Positions 1 through 9,403 are shown, counted from the stretch's first letter. The stretch: 64,000 bases of DNA from Acidimicrobiales bacterium (GCA_030448245.1 JAUJNH010000008.1:1-64000), one strand, 5' to 3'. Notes: generated by a model not told the origin, from the sequence alone. Made by a program: numbers and translations.

Positions 1-89
1 TGGATGCCGACGAGGCGGCCGTCATGGTCGATCGAAAGGTCAAGGGGTGGCTTAACCCATGTGCCGACACGCCAGTGAAGTGGTAACGG
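1..89. repeat. 89-base repeat, copy 1 (immunity gene segment)
   Basis: Matches 9720-9808 at 88 of 89 positions (C at 57 against T at 9776). Beyond base 89 the two sequences diverge completely. The left boundary is the window edge, so the true repeat may be longer. Confidence 0.85.
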
Positions 90-203
90 GGTTTCTGACT
101 CATCGATGACAACGTCGATGATCACAACCCCGATCGTGGGCGTCTGGATGCCCCACGTCGCACGGACTGTAGCCGGCTTCGTCTGACGGAGTTGAAGGCT
201 CAC
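1..203 (-). CDS. Immunity-like protein for toxin A, N-terminal part (runs off window)
   Basis: The reading frame starts at a GTG whose first bases overlap the TGA of the upstream toxin cassette (GTGA), the coupling typical of toxin/immunity pairs. The encoded 67 or so residues begin VSLQLRQTK and include HWRVGTW and LSIDHDGRLVG; no known family was recognised. The gene leaves the window at base 1, so its C-terminus is missing here, but a second copy at 9404-9808 carries the C-terminal half. The immunity role is inferred only from position and overlap. Confidence 0.6.
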   Translation of the reverse strand, partial: MSLQLRQTKPATVRATWGIQTPTIGVVIIDVVIDESETPLPLHWRVGTWVKPPLDLSIDHDGRLVGI

Positions 204-712
204 GGCCTGTACACGCCGTGGTAGATGACGTTGCCGCTCATGTCGATGCCGAGCTCCCAAGGGCCCACTCGAACGAAGTTCCGTCCTGGCTGGAGCCCGT
301 CCTGCACGGCCTTCTCGACGGCCCCGGCGAGCAAGCTCATTGGCACGCTCCCACCGCCTTGACTGATCGCGTACTCTGCCATGTGCTTCGTCGCGTTCGG
401 ATGGACGGTGAACTTCTGGCCCGCGACGTCCAGGTCGAAGCTCCGGCACGAGGGTCCCAGGGCCGATTCGCTCCGACGTTCGACACCTGCCACCGGCCAT
501 CGCGTCCGCACTCCTGGTTGTGGACGGCGATCGGGTGCCAGGGTCGCGCCCTCCACCTCACCCATCCGGGCCGAAACGCTCACCGCAGCCCACCACTCGG
601 GTCCGGGGTTCACCGCCAACCACGTCTCCAACCCCACCACCTGCACCCCGTCCACATTGCGGCGAGGTCCGCGCCCCCGGCCGCACATACTCGGCCGCAA
701 CCCCTCCAGTGC
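200..712 (-). pseudogene. Orphan toxin cassette A: scaffold remnant fused to a C-terminal toxin module
   Basis: Bases 540-712 match a stretch of the toxin scaffold seen at 1220-2005, 4550-6763 and 12201-14454 (VQVVGLETWLAV is kept), with small indels and no signal peptide. This is joined to an unrelated C-terminal module of about 100 residues containing FTVHPNATKHMAEYA and ending WELGIDMSG...VYHGVYRP. That tail looks like a compact toxin domain, perhaps a BECR-type RNase fold, but I do not recognise a specific family. It is followed by an immunity-like gene at 203. It resembles the displaced cassettes that feed C-terminal exchange in polymorphic toxins; no start codon of its own is convincing. 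Confidence 0.55.
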
Positions 713-830
713 GGGTGTTCGGCAGCACGAAGGAGGTGCTGATCCCAGCTGGGGCCGCTGGTCAGCGATCCGCAAGCTTCATCAGCGAGAAGCTGGACCT
801 GTCCCGGAAGTTGTTGGCAGCGGCCCAGGA

Positions 831-1310
831 TCAAGCCCCAGTGGTCCTCGAGAATTCCTCAAGCACGGGGCCTGATGTTGGAACCCAGTCCCACCACCAG
901 CCGGTTCCTCGATCTTCATTTATGAGCTCAACCCAGTCGACAGGGCGGACAATCGTGAAATTCTTGAGAAGTTCATCAACTGCTGCGAGTGTGGGCGGCG
1001 CTTCGAGAGCGTTTGTCGATTGGGCGTTGGAGATCGCCTCCCGGATGAAATATGCCGCCCCAAGATCTGCGATGCCCCAGGCATCTGGTTTGGATCCTAA
1101 GGATTCATTGCGTTCTGCGTAGAGGCGTAGAACGTGTTGAGCCCACGCGTCCACGAGCTCAAGGAGGGGCACCTGCTTGCCGCCGAACGTCACCTCGAGG
1201 GTCACCAACGTGCTCAGCATCATCTGCCCCGAATCAAAGCGGTACTGCGCGTCGGAAACGATTCGTTGATGACGACCTTCACGTCTCCGAGCACGAACTC
1301 CACCGCGTCG
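831..1310 (-). pseudogene. Immunity-like gene B, frameshifted
   Basis: Two frames join into one protein: ...VEFVLGDVKVVINESF, then after a one-base loss near 1255, DAQYRFDSGQMMLS...WVELINEDRGTGWWWDWVP...FSR. An alternative reading is a shorter gene starting at ATG 1223, whose ATGA overlaps the stop of the fused scaffold frame. The composition (acidic, many Trp, about 155 residues) fits a cytoplasmic immunity protein. It directly follows the truncated scaffold at 2005, with no toxin between them, so its toxin appears to have been deleted. Family not recognised. Confidence 0.5.
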
Positions 1311-2005
1311 TCCCTAATAGGACAGTCCGCGTCGTCGGCCGGCCGCGACGACTCCGGCAACGGCAACCGGTCCGCCCCCGGCGACCACTGCACCCCCGGC
1401 CCCTCACACACCTTCACCACACCATCGGAGAACTCCCACCTCACCCGCCGCGGCGTCGCCACCGCCGACACCTCCACCTCCCCCACCCGGGCCGAACCGG
1501 GCACCGCACCCCACCACCCGGGATTCGGGTCCACCGCCAACCACGTCTCCAACCCCACCACCTGCACCCCGTCCACATGCGGCGAGGTCCACGCCCCCGG
1601 CCGCACGTACTGCGGCCGCAAACCCTCCAGCACCTTGCCCAGCGCCGCCCGCTCCCACCCGGCCGCCTCCGGCCGCAACTCCTCCACCACCGGGCCCACC
1701 ACCCGAACCCGCCGATCCTCAGTGGCCGGATCCCCATCATCGACCATCTCGGCACACACCGGCACCCGCCACCGATGCGCCGCCCGCGCCGGCACCAACA
1801 CCAACCCCCCACGCCCCGCCAGATCTCGAGCCGCCTGATCGGCCCCGCTCGAGACCACCTCCTCCACCACCCCGCCCGGCACACCGTCACCATCGGCGTC
1901 ACACGCCGAGCCCACCACCGCCCCAACCACCGCCCCCGCCGGCAACGGCCCCAACAGCGGCGCCAACACCACCACCGCCACCACAACCGCCACCCACCGC
2001 CGCAT
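1220..2005 (-). CDS. Truncated polymorphic-toxin scaffold, copy B (signal peptide and N-terminal domain only)
   Basis: The start ATG at 2005 is chosen because GGAGGAGGG lies just upstream and a signal peptide follows (MRRWVAVVVAVVVLAPLLG, cut near Ala). The mature part begins SACDADGDGVPGG and continues through about 190 conserved residues shared with copies at 6763 and 14454. Unlike those, it lacks the C-terminal part of the N domain, the helical region, Hint domain and toxin. Relative to copy C an internal stretch of about 220 bases is missing, and the last 30 codons read into the immunity gene. The frame is open, so a 261-residue secreted protein could be made. It would be a toxin-less remnant. 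Confidence 0.65.
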   Translation of the reverse strand: MRRWVAVVVAVVVLAPLLGPLPAGAVVGAVVGSACDADGDGVPGGVVEEVVSSGADQAARDLAGRGGLVLVPARAAHRWRVPVCAEMVDDGDPATEDRRVRVVGPVVEELRPEAAGWERAALGKVLEGLRPQYVRPGAWTSPHVDGVQVVGLETWLAVDPNPGWWGAVPGSARVGEVEVSAVATPRRVRWEFSDGVVKVCEGPGVQWSPGADRLPLPESSRPADDADCPIRDDAVEFVLGDVKVVINESFPTRSTALIRGR

Positions 2006-2575
2006 GGTCGCCCTCCTCCGGATCAGCATGCCACAGGGCGCTGGACGACCCGGGCAGAAGCTGCGACCCAAGGGTCCGAGAGGCCTGCAACGTCCAGGAT
2101 CCACGAAAAGCATTGCAACATCAGCGAACGCTGGAGTAGAACTGGGCCGCAGGGACCGACGGTCGCCTGTGGCAGGCTGCGGGTGTCACGACCGAAGCGG
2201 GGGTTGGTGATGGGGGTTGGCGGGTTCGGGTTGGCGGCCGTGGTCGCCTGCGAGCGCGGACGTGGCGGCGGGTGAGGCCGGCCCAGCGAGGCGTCTGGGG
2301 GTCACCGCTGCGGGAGCTCGAGCGGGCCGTGCAGGAGCGGGCCAAGGCGATGGCCCTCGACATGGCCCGGCCCGAAGGCCGGGCCACCCTGCGGGCGCTG
2401 CTCGACGAGGAGATCCACCGGTGGGGCGACGACGTCAAGCGCGGCGTCCGCCGCTGGCTGCGCTCGCCGACCCGGCCGGTGTGGCCGAACGAGCCTGGCG
2501 CAACCTCGCCGGCTACGGCCCACTCGAACCGCTCCTGGCCGACCCCGACGTCTGGGAGATCATGGTCAACGCCCC
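1376..2575. repeat. Long direct repeat, copy 1 (scaffold 5' half plus cpaF 5' end)
   Basis: About 1.2 kb nearly identical to 13812-15024: scaffold 5' half, the divergent intergenic region and the first 100 codons of a cpaF-like gene. Differences seen are mostly one- or two-base indels (for example six C at 1805-1810 against five at 14246-14250). The similarity stops abruptly after the codons for EIMVNAPD. The same scaffold half also occurs, more diverged, at about 5840-6800. A homologous exchange between the copies would delete the 12.4 kb between them. Confidence 0.8.
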
Positions 2576-2598
2576 GGACCCCACGTTTGCTCCACCAT
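2272..2598 (+). pseudogene. CpaF/TadA-type ATPase, N-terminal fragment 1
   Basis: A GTG start leads into RELERAVQERAKAMALDMARP...LLDEEIHRWGDDV; after a frame change near 2455 it continues LADPAGVAERAWRNLAGYGPLEPLLADPDVWEIMVNAPD, the characteristic N-terminal block of CpaF/TadA secretion ATPases (normally 400-500 residues). The homology ends after NAPD and a stop follows within ten codons, so the ATPase core with the Walker motifs is absent. It is divergent from the truncated scaffold at 2005. Near-identical to the fragment at 14721. Confidence 0.7.
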
Positions 2599-2958
2599 GA
2601 GAGTACAGGCCGAGCTGGATCGCGGCCCGTCCGGCTCCGGGTGGCTGCAGGACCCGAGCTGGGCTGTGCAACTGCGGCTTCCGGGTGGAGACGGGCGCCG
2701 ACGGACGGCGGGCGGACGACCGGCCCCCGGCCGAACAAACTGCGGCCGCAACTCACCAATGGTGGTTGGCGGTGGATCCCTGACCCGAAGTGGTGGGGTG
2801 TGGTGCGCCGTTCGGTGCGGGTGGGTGAGTCTGTACCGCCGCCCTCCCCGTTCAACGTCGACCTGTCGATCCCGAGCCAGTACGTCCTAGTCCCGGTCGC
2901 GACGGCCACGGTGGTCGAACGGCGCCGTCGTCGGCCTCGTGGTTCTCGTGACCCGACG
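2599..2958. other. Mosaic of scaffold fragments in both orientations, no intact gene
   Basis: Bases about 2720-2758 read on the minus strand as the scaffold piece LRPQFVRPGA, whereas about 2765-2830 read on the plus strand as the scaffold piece DPKWWGVVRRSVRVGE. So two scaffold fragments lie head to head within 110 bases. The rest shows no protein I recognise. The stretch looks like scar DNA from inversion and deletion between scaffold copies. Confidence 0.5.
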
Positions 2959-3196
2959 TCAAGCCCGGGAGCGGTCCACCGAACCTAGGCTCGACAGGGC
3001 CGCGTACATCTCTTCGGGTGCCACGTTGCGATCGAGGCCCCCGTAGTAGCTCTGACGGGACTGAGTATCGGCGGCCTCGTCGTAGTACGGAGCCGAGCCG
3101 GCTCATGGAGTCAGTCGTGGCACCGGAGAGTGCGTCCATCGCTACGGACTGGCGCTGCGCCGTCCTCACCGCGAGCAGCCGTAGCCAACCGATCAC
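2959..3196 (-). pseudogene. Small frameshifted gene, possible endonuclease I-like N-terminal fragment
   Basis: A GTG start at 3196 overlaps the stop of the upstream immunity gene (GTGA). The first 30 codons are open, then after a frame change near 3090 the sequence continues SAPYYDEAADTQSRQSYYGGLDR...PEEMYAALSSL and stops at 2959. The YYD...R..YYxGL...L pattern resembles the beginning of endonuclease I-family proteins, but it is short and lacks any catalytic part. It may equally be the remnant of another toxin cassette. Function is a guess. Confidence 0.3.
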
Positions 3197-3644
3197 GACT
3201 TGAGAACATGTGCTCGTTTCCGAGCCGTCAAAAGCTCCGCACCGTGGAACTCAACGATCTTCAAACTTGACAATGACGGTGTTCCGCCGGCGTCCGCGAC
3301 ACCGCAGACGAATCGGTGGCCAGGCGCACGCCAGAAGAGGAAGTCTGCTTCGAAGACTGCGTCGCGCATGCGGCACAAGAGGCCTGGCTCCTTCACCGAC
3401 AGCATCACGAATGCCCACTCACATGTACCTGCCTCAGTTTTGTTGAGCCAACTCTCAACTGCCAAACGTTGCGAAATCGGCACCGAAATCCCGCCAAGAC
3501 GCTCCCAGTCGAGGCTGGCCCCCCGGGGCTCCAAGGCTGGCGATCAAGCTCTGCGGCGAACTCCGTGCTGAATTGCCTGTTCGCGACGATGGCGCGCCCC
3601 GAGGTGACCCACTCCTGCAGATGCTTTGAGTCGACAAGTGCCAT
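3193..3644 (-). pseudogene. Immunity-like gene E, one frameshift
   Basis: ATG 3644 lies 9 bases after the TAG of the preceding toxin module (3654-3656). The first frame gives MALVDSKHLQEWVTSG...FAAELDRQP, and after a frame change near 3545 it continues EPRGASLDWERLGGISVP...FLFWRAPGHRFVCGVADAGG and ends VLKS. The total is about 150 residues with no signal peptide or membrane segment, consistent with a cytoplasmic immunity protein. No family recognised. The role is inferred from its place directly behind a toxin module. Confidence 0.5.
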
Positions 3645-3653
3645 GGCAGGACC

Positions 3654-4170
3654 CTAGAGCCGCGGAAAGTTCTCGAGGAGGCGAGGTACTGGTCGTATGT
3701 CATTCCTTCGATCTTGTTCGCTCCGTATAGCCAAGAGGACCGCTGGCACCGCCCGTACGGTCCACCAATTAATATGGACTCCCCTTCACCGGGGTCGTAG
3801 TCGAGCCGCCAACCACGCAGGCCCTCAGCGCTCTGGCGGCCAGTGACTCGGGCCTGCCATCGGACCAATCTCCTGCGAGGTCGGTCGTTGGCGCCGAGGC
3901 CGGCCGATGCCTTCGCTGCTGAGCGGCTTCATTCAACCCCGTGAAGCTTTGGATCTGTCGGTACCGCACAGGGGTTGTTGGGCTGTTGTGGACGAGGACG
4001 GCTTCGTCGCCGGCAGCGACGTAGAGTGTCTGAAGGTCCCCCGTGGTGACGTCGTAGGCGGCGTCGTTGCGACGGGTGTTCCAGTCGAGGCCCAACGACC
4101 CTTACCACCTCGCGGTTGGATTGAGAAGTTGGCCGCTGAAGCTGCCCGTTTGGCAGGTCCTCGGCTACCG
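3654..4170 (-). pseudogene. Orphan toxin cassette E: Hint remnant plus C-terminal toxin
   Basis: The cassette opens with TCQTGSFSG, the first residues of the Hint domain, then jumps to its last part, LGLDWNTRRNDAAYDV...GDEAVLVHNS; the middle of Hint is missing and a TAA interrupts the junction near 4110. After the VHN cut site comes a toxin module unlike the others: SPTTPVRYRQIQSFTG, then after a frame change RGWRLDYDPGEGESILIGGP...KIEGMTYDQYL..LENFPRL and TAG. An immunity-like gene follows. With no signal peptide or promoter it is best read as a displaced C-terminal cassette. Confidence 0.6.
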
Positions 4171-4199
4171 TCGTGGTCGGGCGCGCAGCACGTACACAA

Positions 4200-4559
4200 C
4201 TACGTCGCCATCCACGGAGACCACTTTAGTGCTTCATTTACGAGGCGAGAGTGTCGTTGCGGTAGCCTCTCGAGGGAGTCACAGCGTTGAACCATGACGA
4301 TCGAGGGGCGAATCATCCCATCTAGTTGACAACGGACCAATTGATTGCGAGTATCATATTCGTCCAAAAGTTTGGTGATAAAGGCTGACAGCGCTAGGGG
4401 CTCGACCGAAATCCAGTCAGCCGCCTTTCTAGTGAATCCGGCCGACGTGCTCTCCGACTGCTCGAACGCCTCAACGCAGCTCAGAAACACCCGGGCCGTT
4501 CGGTTGGCGGGGCTCCAGACGCTCTTGTCGATGAAATCAAAGTAGTAACTCACTGCCAT
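4200..4559 (-). CDS. Immunity-like protein D
   Basis: An intact frame of 119 residues starts at ATG 4559, ten bases inside the end of the toxin gene, so translation is probably coupled. It begins MAVSYYFDFIDKSVW and is acidic, with no signal peptide or membrane segment. Position behind the toxin of copy D and length fit an immunity protein; no family was recognised. Unlike most genes in this region its frame is unbroken. Confidence 0.55.
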   Translation of the reverse strand: MAVSYYFDFIDKSVWSPANRTARVFLSCVEAFEQSESTSAGFTRKAADWISVEPLALSAFITKLLDEYDTRNQLVRCQLDGMIRPSIVMVQRCDSLERLPQRHSRLVNEALKWSPWMAT

Positions 4560-6763
4560 GATACCTTGATGATCACACCCGGGTTAGCGGCGGCTATATC
4601 GTCGAGCGCTTGCATAACCTGTTGCCGCAGCGCCGGCTGCATGTCGGCGGGGAGCCTGAATCCTATCGGAGCATTCTCGTAACCTGGGAGGCCCCCGGAG
4701 CGCCGAGCTGCCATATAACGCTCGAACTTGTCCCTCATATGCTTATTAGCCCATCCCACTTCGTCAATGGCCCATGCCGCTGTCTTCTCCTCCCACAACG
4801 TGCCATCCTCGATATGATCGATGTCAGTGATTCTGTTGCCGGTAGCCGGGTCGAAAACGTCATGGTTCCGCTTTCCTTCGAGCGGTCCACAGTTGTGGAC
4901 GAGGACGGCTTTGTCGCCAGCGCCGACGTGGTAGCTGTGGAGGTCGTCGACGGTGAGGTCGTAGGCGGCGGCGGTGCGCAGGCTCCCCCAGTCCAGGCCC
5001 TGCACCAGCACGATTGCGCCACCGGAGTCCAGGAGCTGGTCGCCGGGGTCGAGGTCCTGGCTCTCCTGCCAGCTGCTCTCGGTCACGTTCCAGTACTCGT
5101 GGTCCTCGGTGGTGACGATCTCACCGGCGCTGGTCCGCAGGGTGAGGAGGGCGTCGACATGGGGAAGGGTGGCCACGACGACCCTGGCGCCCGTGGTCCC
5201 GCTGGTGGGGTCGGTGGCCAGGACGAGGTCGCCGACCCGTACCTGGCTGATCGGCTTCGTCGTCCCGTCGGCCAGAAGGACGGGGGTGGACCCGCTGAAG
5301 CTGCCCGTGGCGCACGTCCCCGGCTTGCCGTCGCCGTCAGAGTCGTCGCTGTCGTCGCTGTCGTTGTTGCCGTTGTTGCGGCCGGTGAGCCAGTCGTCGA
5401 TCTTGCGTAGGAGGCCGGGGAGGTCGGCCAGCTGCTTGCCCAGGCGGGTGCCGGCGGCCGAGATGCCGCCGGTGAGGATGCCCACGGCCAGCTCACAGGC
5501 CAGCTTGCCCCCCCACATCGCCGGGTTCTCGTTCAACAGCTCGACGTCGAACATCTCACCCAGGACCTTGGTGGCGAAGCCCCCGGCGTCCGCCTCGCCG
5601 CCGTCAGCATCTTCTGGACGAGCTGCACCTTCTCCTCGACGAACCTCTCGGGGTCAGCGGCCAGCTCCTTCATCTGGGTCAGCACCTCACCGATGCTGCC
5701 GACCACCTCACCGACGAACGCCGCACACCCCTTCAAGAAGCTCCACACCTGCTGCGCCGCCGCCAACACCGGCCCACCGATGGTGTCCCACGCCTCCCCG
5801 GCCGCATCCGCCACCGCCCCGACGATGTCGTCCCCACAGTTCATGATCCGACGCCACGAACAATCCGACTCATCCGCCGGCCGCGCGACTCCGGCAACGG
5901 CAACGGCCCCACCCCCGGCGGCGGCCCCCGCGACCCATCGGTCAGCAACGCCTGCACCTCCCCCACCACCAGCTCGTGACGGTTCGGCTCCCCCCGTTCC
6001 GTCAAGGTGTCGCCACCGCCCAGGGTCGAGGACCACACCACCTCGTACTCCAACCGCACCTGCAGGACCATCGGCGGCTTGCCCGCCGTGGTCCGAGTGA
6101 AGCTGCGGCCACACGGCGCCGGACCGGCCGCCCCCGGCGACCACTGCACCCCCGGCCCCTCACACACCTTCACCACACCATCGGAGAACTCCCACACCAC
6201 CCGCCGAGGCGTCGCCACCGCCGACACCTCCACCTCACCCACCCCAACCGAACGGCGCACCACACCCCACCACTTCGGGTCAGGATCCACCGCCAACCAC
6301 ATCTCCAACCCCACCACCTGCACCCCGTCCACATGCGGCGAGGTCCACGCCCCCGGCCGCACAAACTGCGCGGCCGCAACTCACCCAACACCCCACCCAA
6401 CGCCGCCCGCTCCCACCCCGCCGCCTCCGGCCGCAGCTCCTCCACCGCCGGGCCCAAACCCGCACCCGGCGGTCATCGGTGGCCGGATCCCCATCATCCA
6501 CCACCTCCACACACACCGGCACCCGCCACCGGTACGCCGCCCGCGCCGGCACCAACACTCCCCCCACGCCCCGCCAAGTCCTGGGCCGCCTGATCAGCCC
6601 CGCTGGACACCACCTCCTCCACCACCCCACCCGGCACCCCGTCACCATCGGCGTCACACGCCGACCCGACCACCGCCCCCACCACAGCCCCAGCCGGCCC
6701 CACCGGCACCGGCCCCAACAGCGGCGCCAACACCACAACCACCACCGCCAACCACCGCCGCAT
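4550..6763 (-). pseudogene. Polymorphic toxin copy D: secreted scaffold, Hint domain, putative nuclease C-terminus (frameshifted)
   Basis: The product, about 737 residues if repaired, has a signal peptide (MRRWLAVVVVVLAPLLG, with GGGGAGGG upstream), the conserved N-terminal domain, a helical region (EAWDTIGGPVLAAAQQVW to LRKIDDWL) and an Asp/Ser-rich linker. Then comes a Hint domain: C near SFSGSTPVLLADG, IVTTEDHEYWN, ending AVLVHN. The toxin after VHN contains ITDIDHIEDGTLWEEKTA, whose D...E.K spacing suggests a restriction-endonuclease fold, and IGFRLPADM. At least five frame changes are needed, the first in a G run near 6555. Hint normally releases the toxin by self-cleavage. The 5554-4550 part is open and intact. 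Confidence 0.7.
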
Positions 6764-7108
6764 GGTCGCCCTCCCCAGGATCAGCATGACACAGGGCGCT
6801 GGACGACCCGGGCAGAAGCTGTGTCGTCCACCCGTCGAGGCACTGCCACCGCGCTCAACCGCTTCGACAGCCCGGTCCCGGGCCGTGGTGGCGCGTGCCG
6901 GCGCTGACGCTCGGTGAAGAAGCGCCGCCTCGAGCACAAACACGGGACGGCGAGCGCTGTCGTGGCACCACCCTGACCACCCTGAGCGGGATCTGAAGGA
7001 GAACCATCGAAACGGCATTGCAGATACCGGCGAACATCGTGTAGACCTCCCTCATGCAGCGAGCGTCCTGCTCTGTGAGGCTGCTGACCGGGCGGACGGG
7101 GGAGGTTC
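6764..7108. other. Divergent intergenic region between toxin copy D and cpaB
   Basis: No gene is seen in these 345 bases. The first 50 bases resemble the upstream regions of the other two scaffold copies; the rest differs. It must hold the promoters of both divergent genes, but no clear -10/-35 pair could be assigned. Confidence 0.4.
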
Positions 7109-7800
7109 GTGGTGAAGGTGGTCGACAAGCGTGCGTTCCCGGAGGTCGACGACCTCGCCGGGCCGCGTCCCGTGGTTCGGGCGGCGCCGGCCGCTCCCAG
7201 GCGGCCGCGCGGTGTTCGGGGCTTCCTCGTCTCCGTGGCGGTCGTCGGGACGGTGGCCGCCCAGAACGCCGCCTCCGGTCCGCCGTCGAGCCGCTACGTG
7301 GTGGCGGCCAGCCCGCTCGCTGCCGGTCGAGCCATCCGGGCCGGGGATCTGACGGCGCGTGCTGTCGACCTCCCCGACCCCATGGCCCAGCGGGCGTACC
7401 AGGATCCCCGGCCGCTGGTCGGGCGGGTCCTGGCCTCCACCCTGGCTGAGGGCAGCTCGTGCAGGGCTCGGCGCTCGCTCAGCGGGGGCCGGTTGCCGGC
7501 GAGCGCGAGGTGTCGTTCAGCGCTGACCCGACCCGTTCGCTCGGCCAGCGGATCGGCCTTGGTGACGTGGTCGACCTCTACGCCACCTCAGGGCAGGGAG
7601 AGACGAGCAGGACCAGCGTGGTCGCCCGTTCCGTCCGGGTGATCGACCGCCAGGCCCGCCAGGGCGCAGCCGGCTTCATCTACACGGTCGCGCTGGCCGA
7701 TCCCGACGCCGTCGAGTCGGTGGTGGCCGCCGCGGCGGCCGGATCCCTCACGGTCGTGCGGGCCACTGCGGCCGCGCCGGCAAGCGTCGGCGGCGGCTGA
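7109..7800 (+). pseudogene. cpaB: CpaB/RcpC-like Flp pilus assembly protein (one frameshift)
   Basis: A GTG start gives a short basic N-terminus, one membrane helix (GFLVSVAVVGTVAAQ) and a SAF domain: YVVAASPLAAGRAIRAGDL...LVGRVLASTLAEG. After a frame change near 7455 it continues LVQGSALAQRGP...GLGDVVDLYAT...GFIYTVALADPDAVESVVAAAA. This is the layout of CpaB proteins, periplasmic parts of the Tad pilus machine. It overlaps the next gene (TGATG), as in a tad operon. The single indel may be a sequencing error. Confidence 0.65.
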
Positions 7801-9101
7801 TGGGCGACCGCTGGGTCGTCCTCGGGCTGGCGCCGGCCCGATGTTCCTGGTTCGGCCAGCTGGCCCACTGGGCCACGGCCGGCACGGTCCCGATCGAGCT
7901 GCTGCGCTGCCAGTCGACCGAGGAGCTGCGGGCCCGCCTGGCCGGGCCCCGGCCGGTGTCCGCCGCTCTGGTCGATGCCGGCATCCCCGGGCTCGACCGT
8001 GACCTCGTCGCCGGCGGCCCCACCCGCTGTCCGGTCCTCGTGGTCGGCGCCGGCAACGAGCGCTGGGGCCGTCTCGGCGTCGGGGCCGTGCTCGATCCGG
8101 GCTTCGACCCGGCCGCTCTGCTCGACGCCCTGGCCGCGGTGGCCCGACCGATCGTCGAAGCCGACCGGGTCCCCGGCGAGCCGGAGGACGTCGCCGCGCT
8201 GGGGCCGCCTCCCGGACACCTGGTTGCGGTCTGCGGGACCGGTGGCGTGGGGGCTTCGACGGTGGCGGTGGCCCTGGCGCAGGGCCTGGCCGGTGGCGCC
8301 GGCCAGGGCAGCCTCCTCCGCCGGTCGTCCTCGCCGACCTGTGCCGGCGGGCCGACCAGGCCATGCTCCACGACGTCCGTGACGTGCTCGTGGGCACCCA
8401 GGAGCTGGTCGAGGCCCACCGCTCGGGAGCGCCCGACGTCGGCCATGTCCGCAGCCACTGCCTTCCGGTCCCGGCCAGGGGCTACGACCTCCTCCTGGGC
8501 CTTCGTCAGCCGAGGGCGTGGACGACCCTGCGACCGCGAGCCGTGGCCGCCGCCGTCGGCGGCCTGCGCCGCGCCTACCGCACCGTGGTCGCCGACGTCG
8601 AGGGCGACCTGGAAGGCGAAGCCGAGTCGGGCTCAGCCGACGTCGAAGAGCGGCATGCCCTGGCCCGCACGGCGGTGCAGGGAGCCGACGTCGTCCTCGT
8701 CGTGGGCAGCGCCGGGCTCCACGGCGTCCACGCCCTCGCCCGCCTCGTCCACGAGGTCGTCGGCGTCGGCGTGCACCCCGCCCGCATCCTCCCCGGTGGT
8801 GAACCAGCCCCCGAAGCGCCCGGGGAGGTCACCGCCGCCGTGGCCGAGCTGTGCAGCACCCGGGCGGGCCGCCCCGCGCCCCCGCTCCTCCTGCCCCGGC
8901 GCAAGGTCGACGAGGCGTTCCGCGACGGCGCCGCTGCCGGCGGCCCTCGCCACCGACACGGCCCAGGCGGCGGCCGCAGTCGTGGCGCGGGCGCCGACCC
9001 TCCAGCACGGCGAGGCCATCGACCCGCACGGGCCCCGCCTGGTTCGCCCCGGTTCCATGGGCGCCCTCATCGGAAGCGACGACGGGGTCGACGGCTGGTG
9101 A
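7800..9101 (+). pseudogene. cpaE: CpaE/TadZ-like ParA-type ATPase (frameshifted)
   Basis: The ATG overlaps the cpaB stop. The N-terminal receiver-like part (about 1-135) is followed by the deviant Walker A GTGGVGASTVAVALAQGL. After a frame change near 8330 the protein continues MLHDVRDVL...YRTVVADVEGD...GADVVLVVGSAGLHG...LLLPRRKVDEAF. A second change near 8930 leads to the end ...GALIGSDDGVDGW. CpaE/TadZ localises the Tad pilus assembly complex at the inner membrane. Context between cpaB and a cpaF fragment supports the call. Confidence 0.6.
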
Positions 9102-9395
9102 GCGCCGCCAGCGGCACCGACAGCTCGGGGTTCGCCCCTGCTCGAGATCGAACGGGCCGTGCAGGAGCGGGGCCAGGCGCTTGCGCTCGACATGGCCCGG
9201 CCCGCCGGGGAGGCAGCGCTCGGCCCTTGTCGACGACGAGATCAGCGCTGGACCACCGACGTGAATCGCGGCGTCCGCCGCTTGTCGCCGACCCGGCCGG
9301 GATGCCGAGCGGGCCTGGAGGAACCTGGGCGGCTACGGGCCCCTGGGGCCGCTCCTGGCCCACCCTGGACCACCGCGGAGGCGTCGCCTCCAGTG
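9098..9395 (+). pseudogene. CpaF/TadA-type ATPase, N-terminal fragment 2 (heavily decayed)
   Basis: GTG 9098 overlaps the cpaE stop. In at least four frames one can read LLEIERAVQERGQALALDMARPAGEAAL, DVNRGVRRLVADPAG and ERAWRNLGGYGPLGPLLAHP, homologous to the fragments at 2272 and 14721 but more diverged. It ends near the same point of the family, before the ATPase core, and runs into an immunity-like gene on the other strand. Confidence 0.6.
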
Positions 9396-9403
9396 TTGAA
9401 TGA

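Noticed and set aside
5200..5350. Loss of the Hint nucleophile (apparent Ser in place of Cys before F..GT.V)
   Set aside because: A Cys is present four or five residues earlier (C-x(3-5)-SF), as in other bacterial pretoxin Hint domains, so the site is likely intact.
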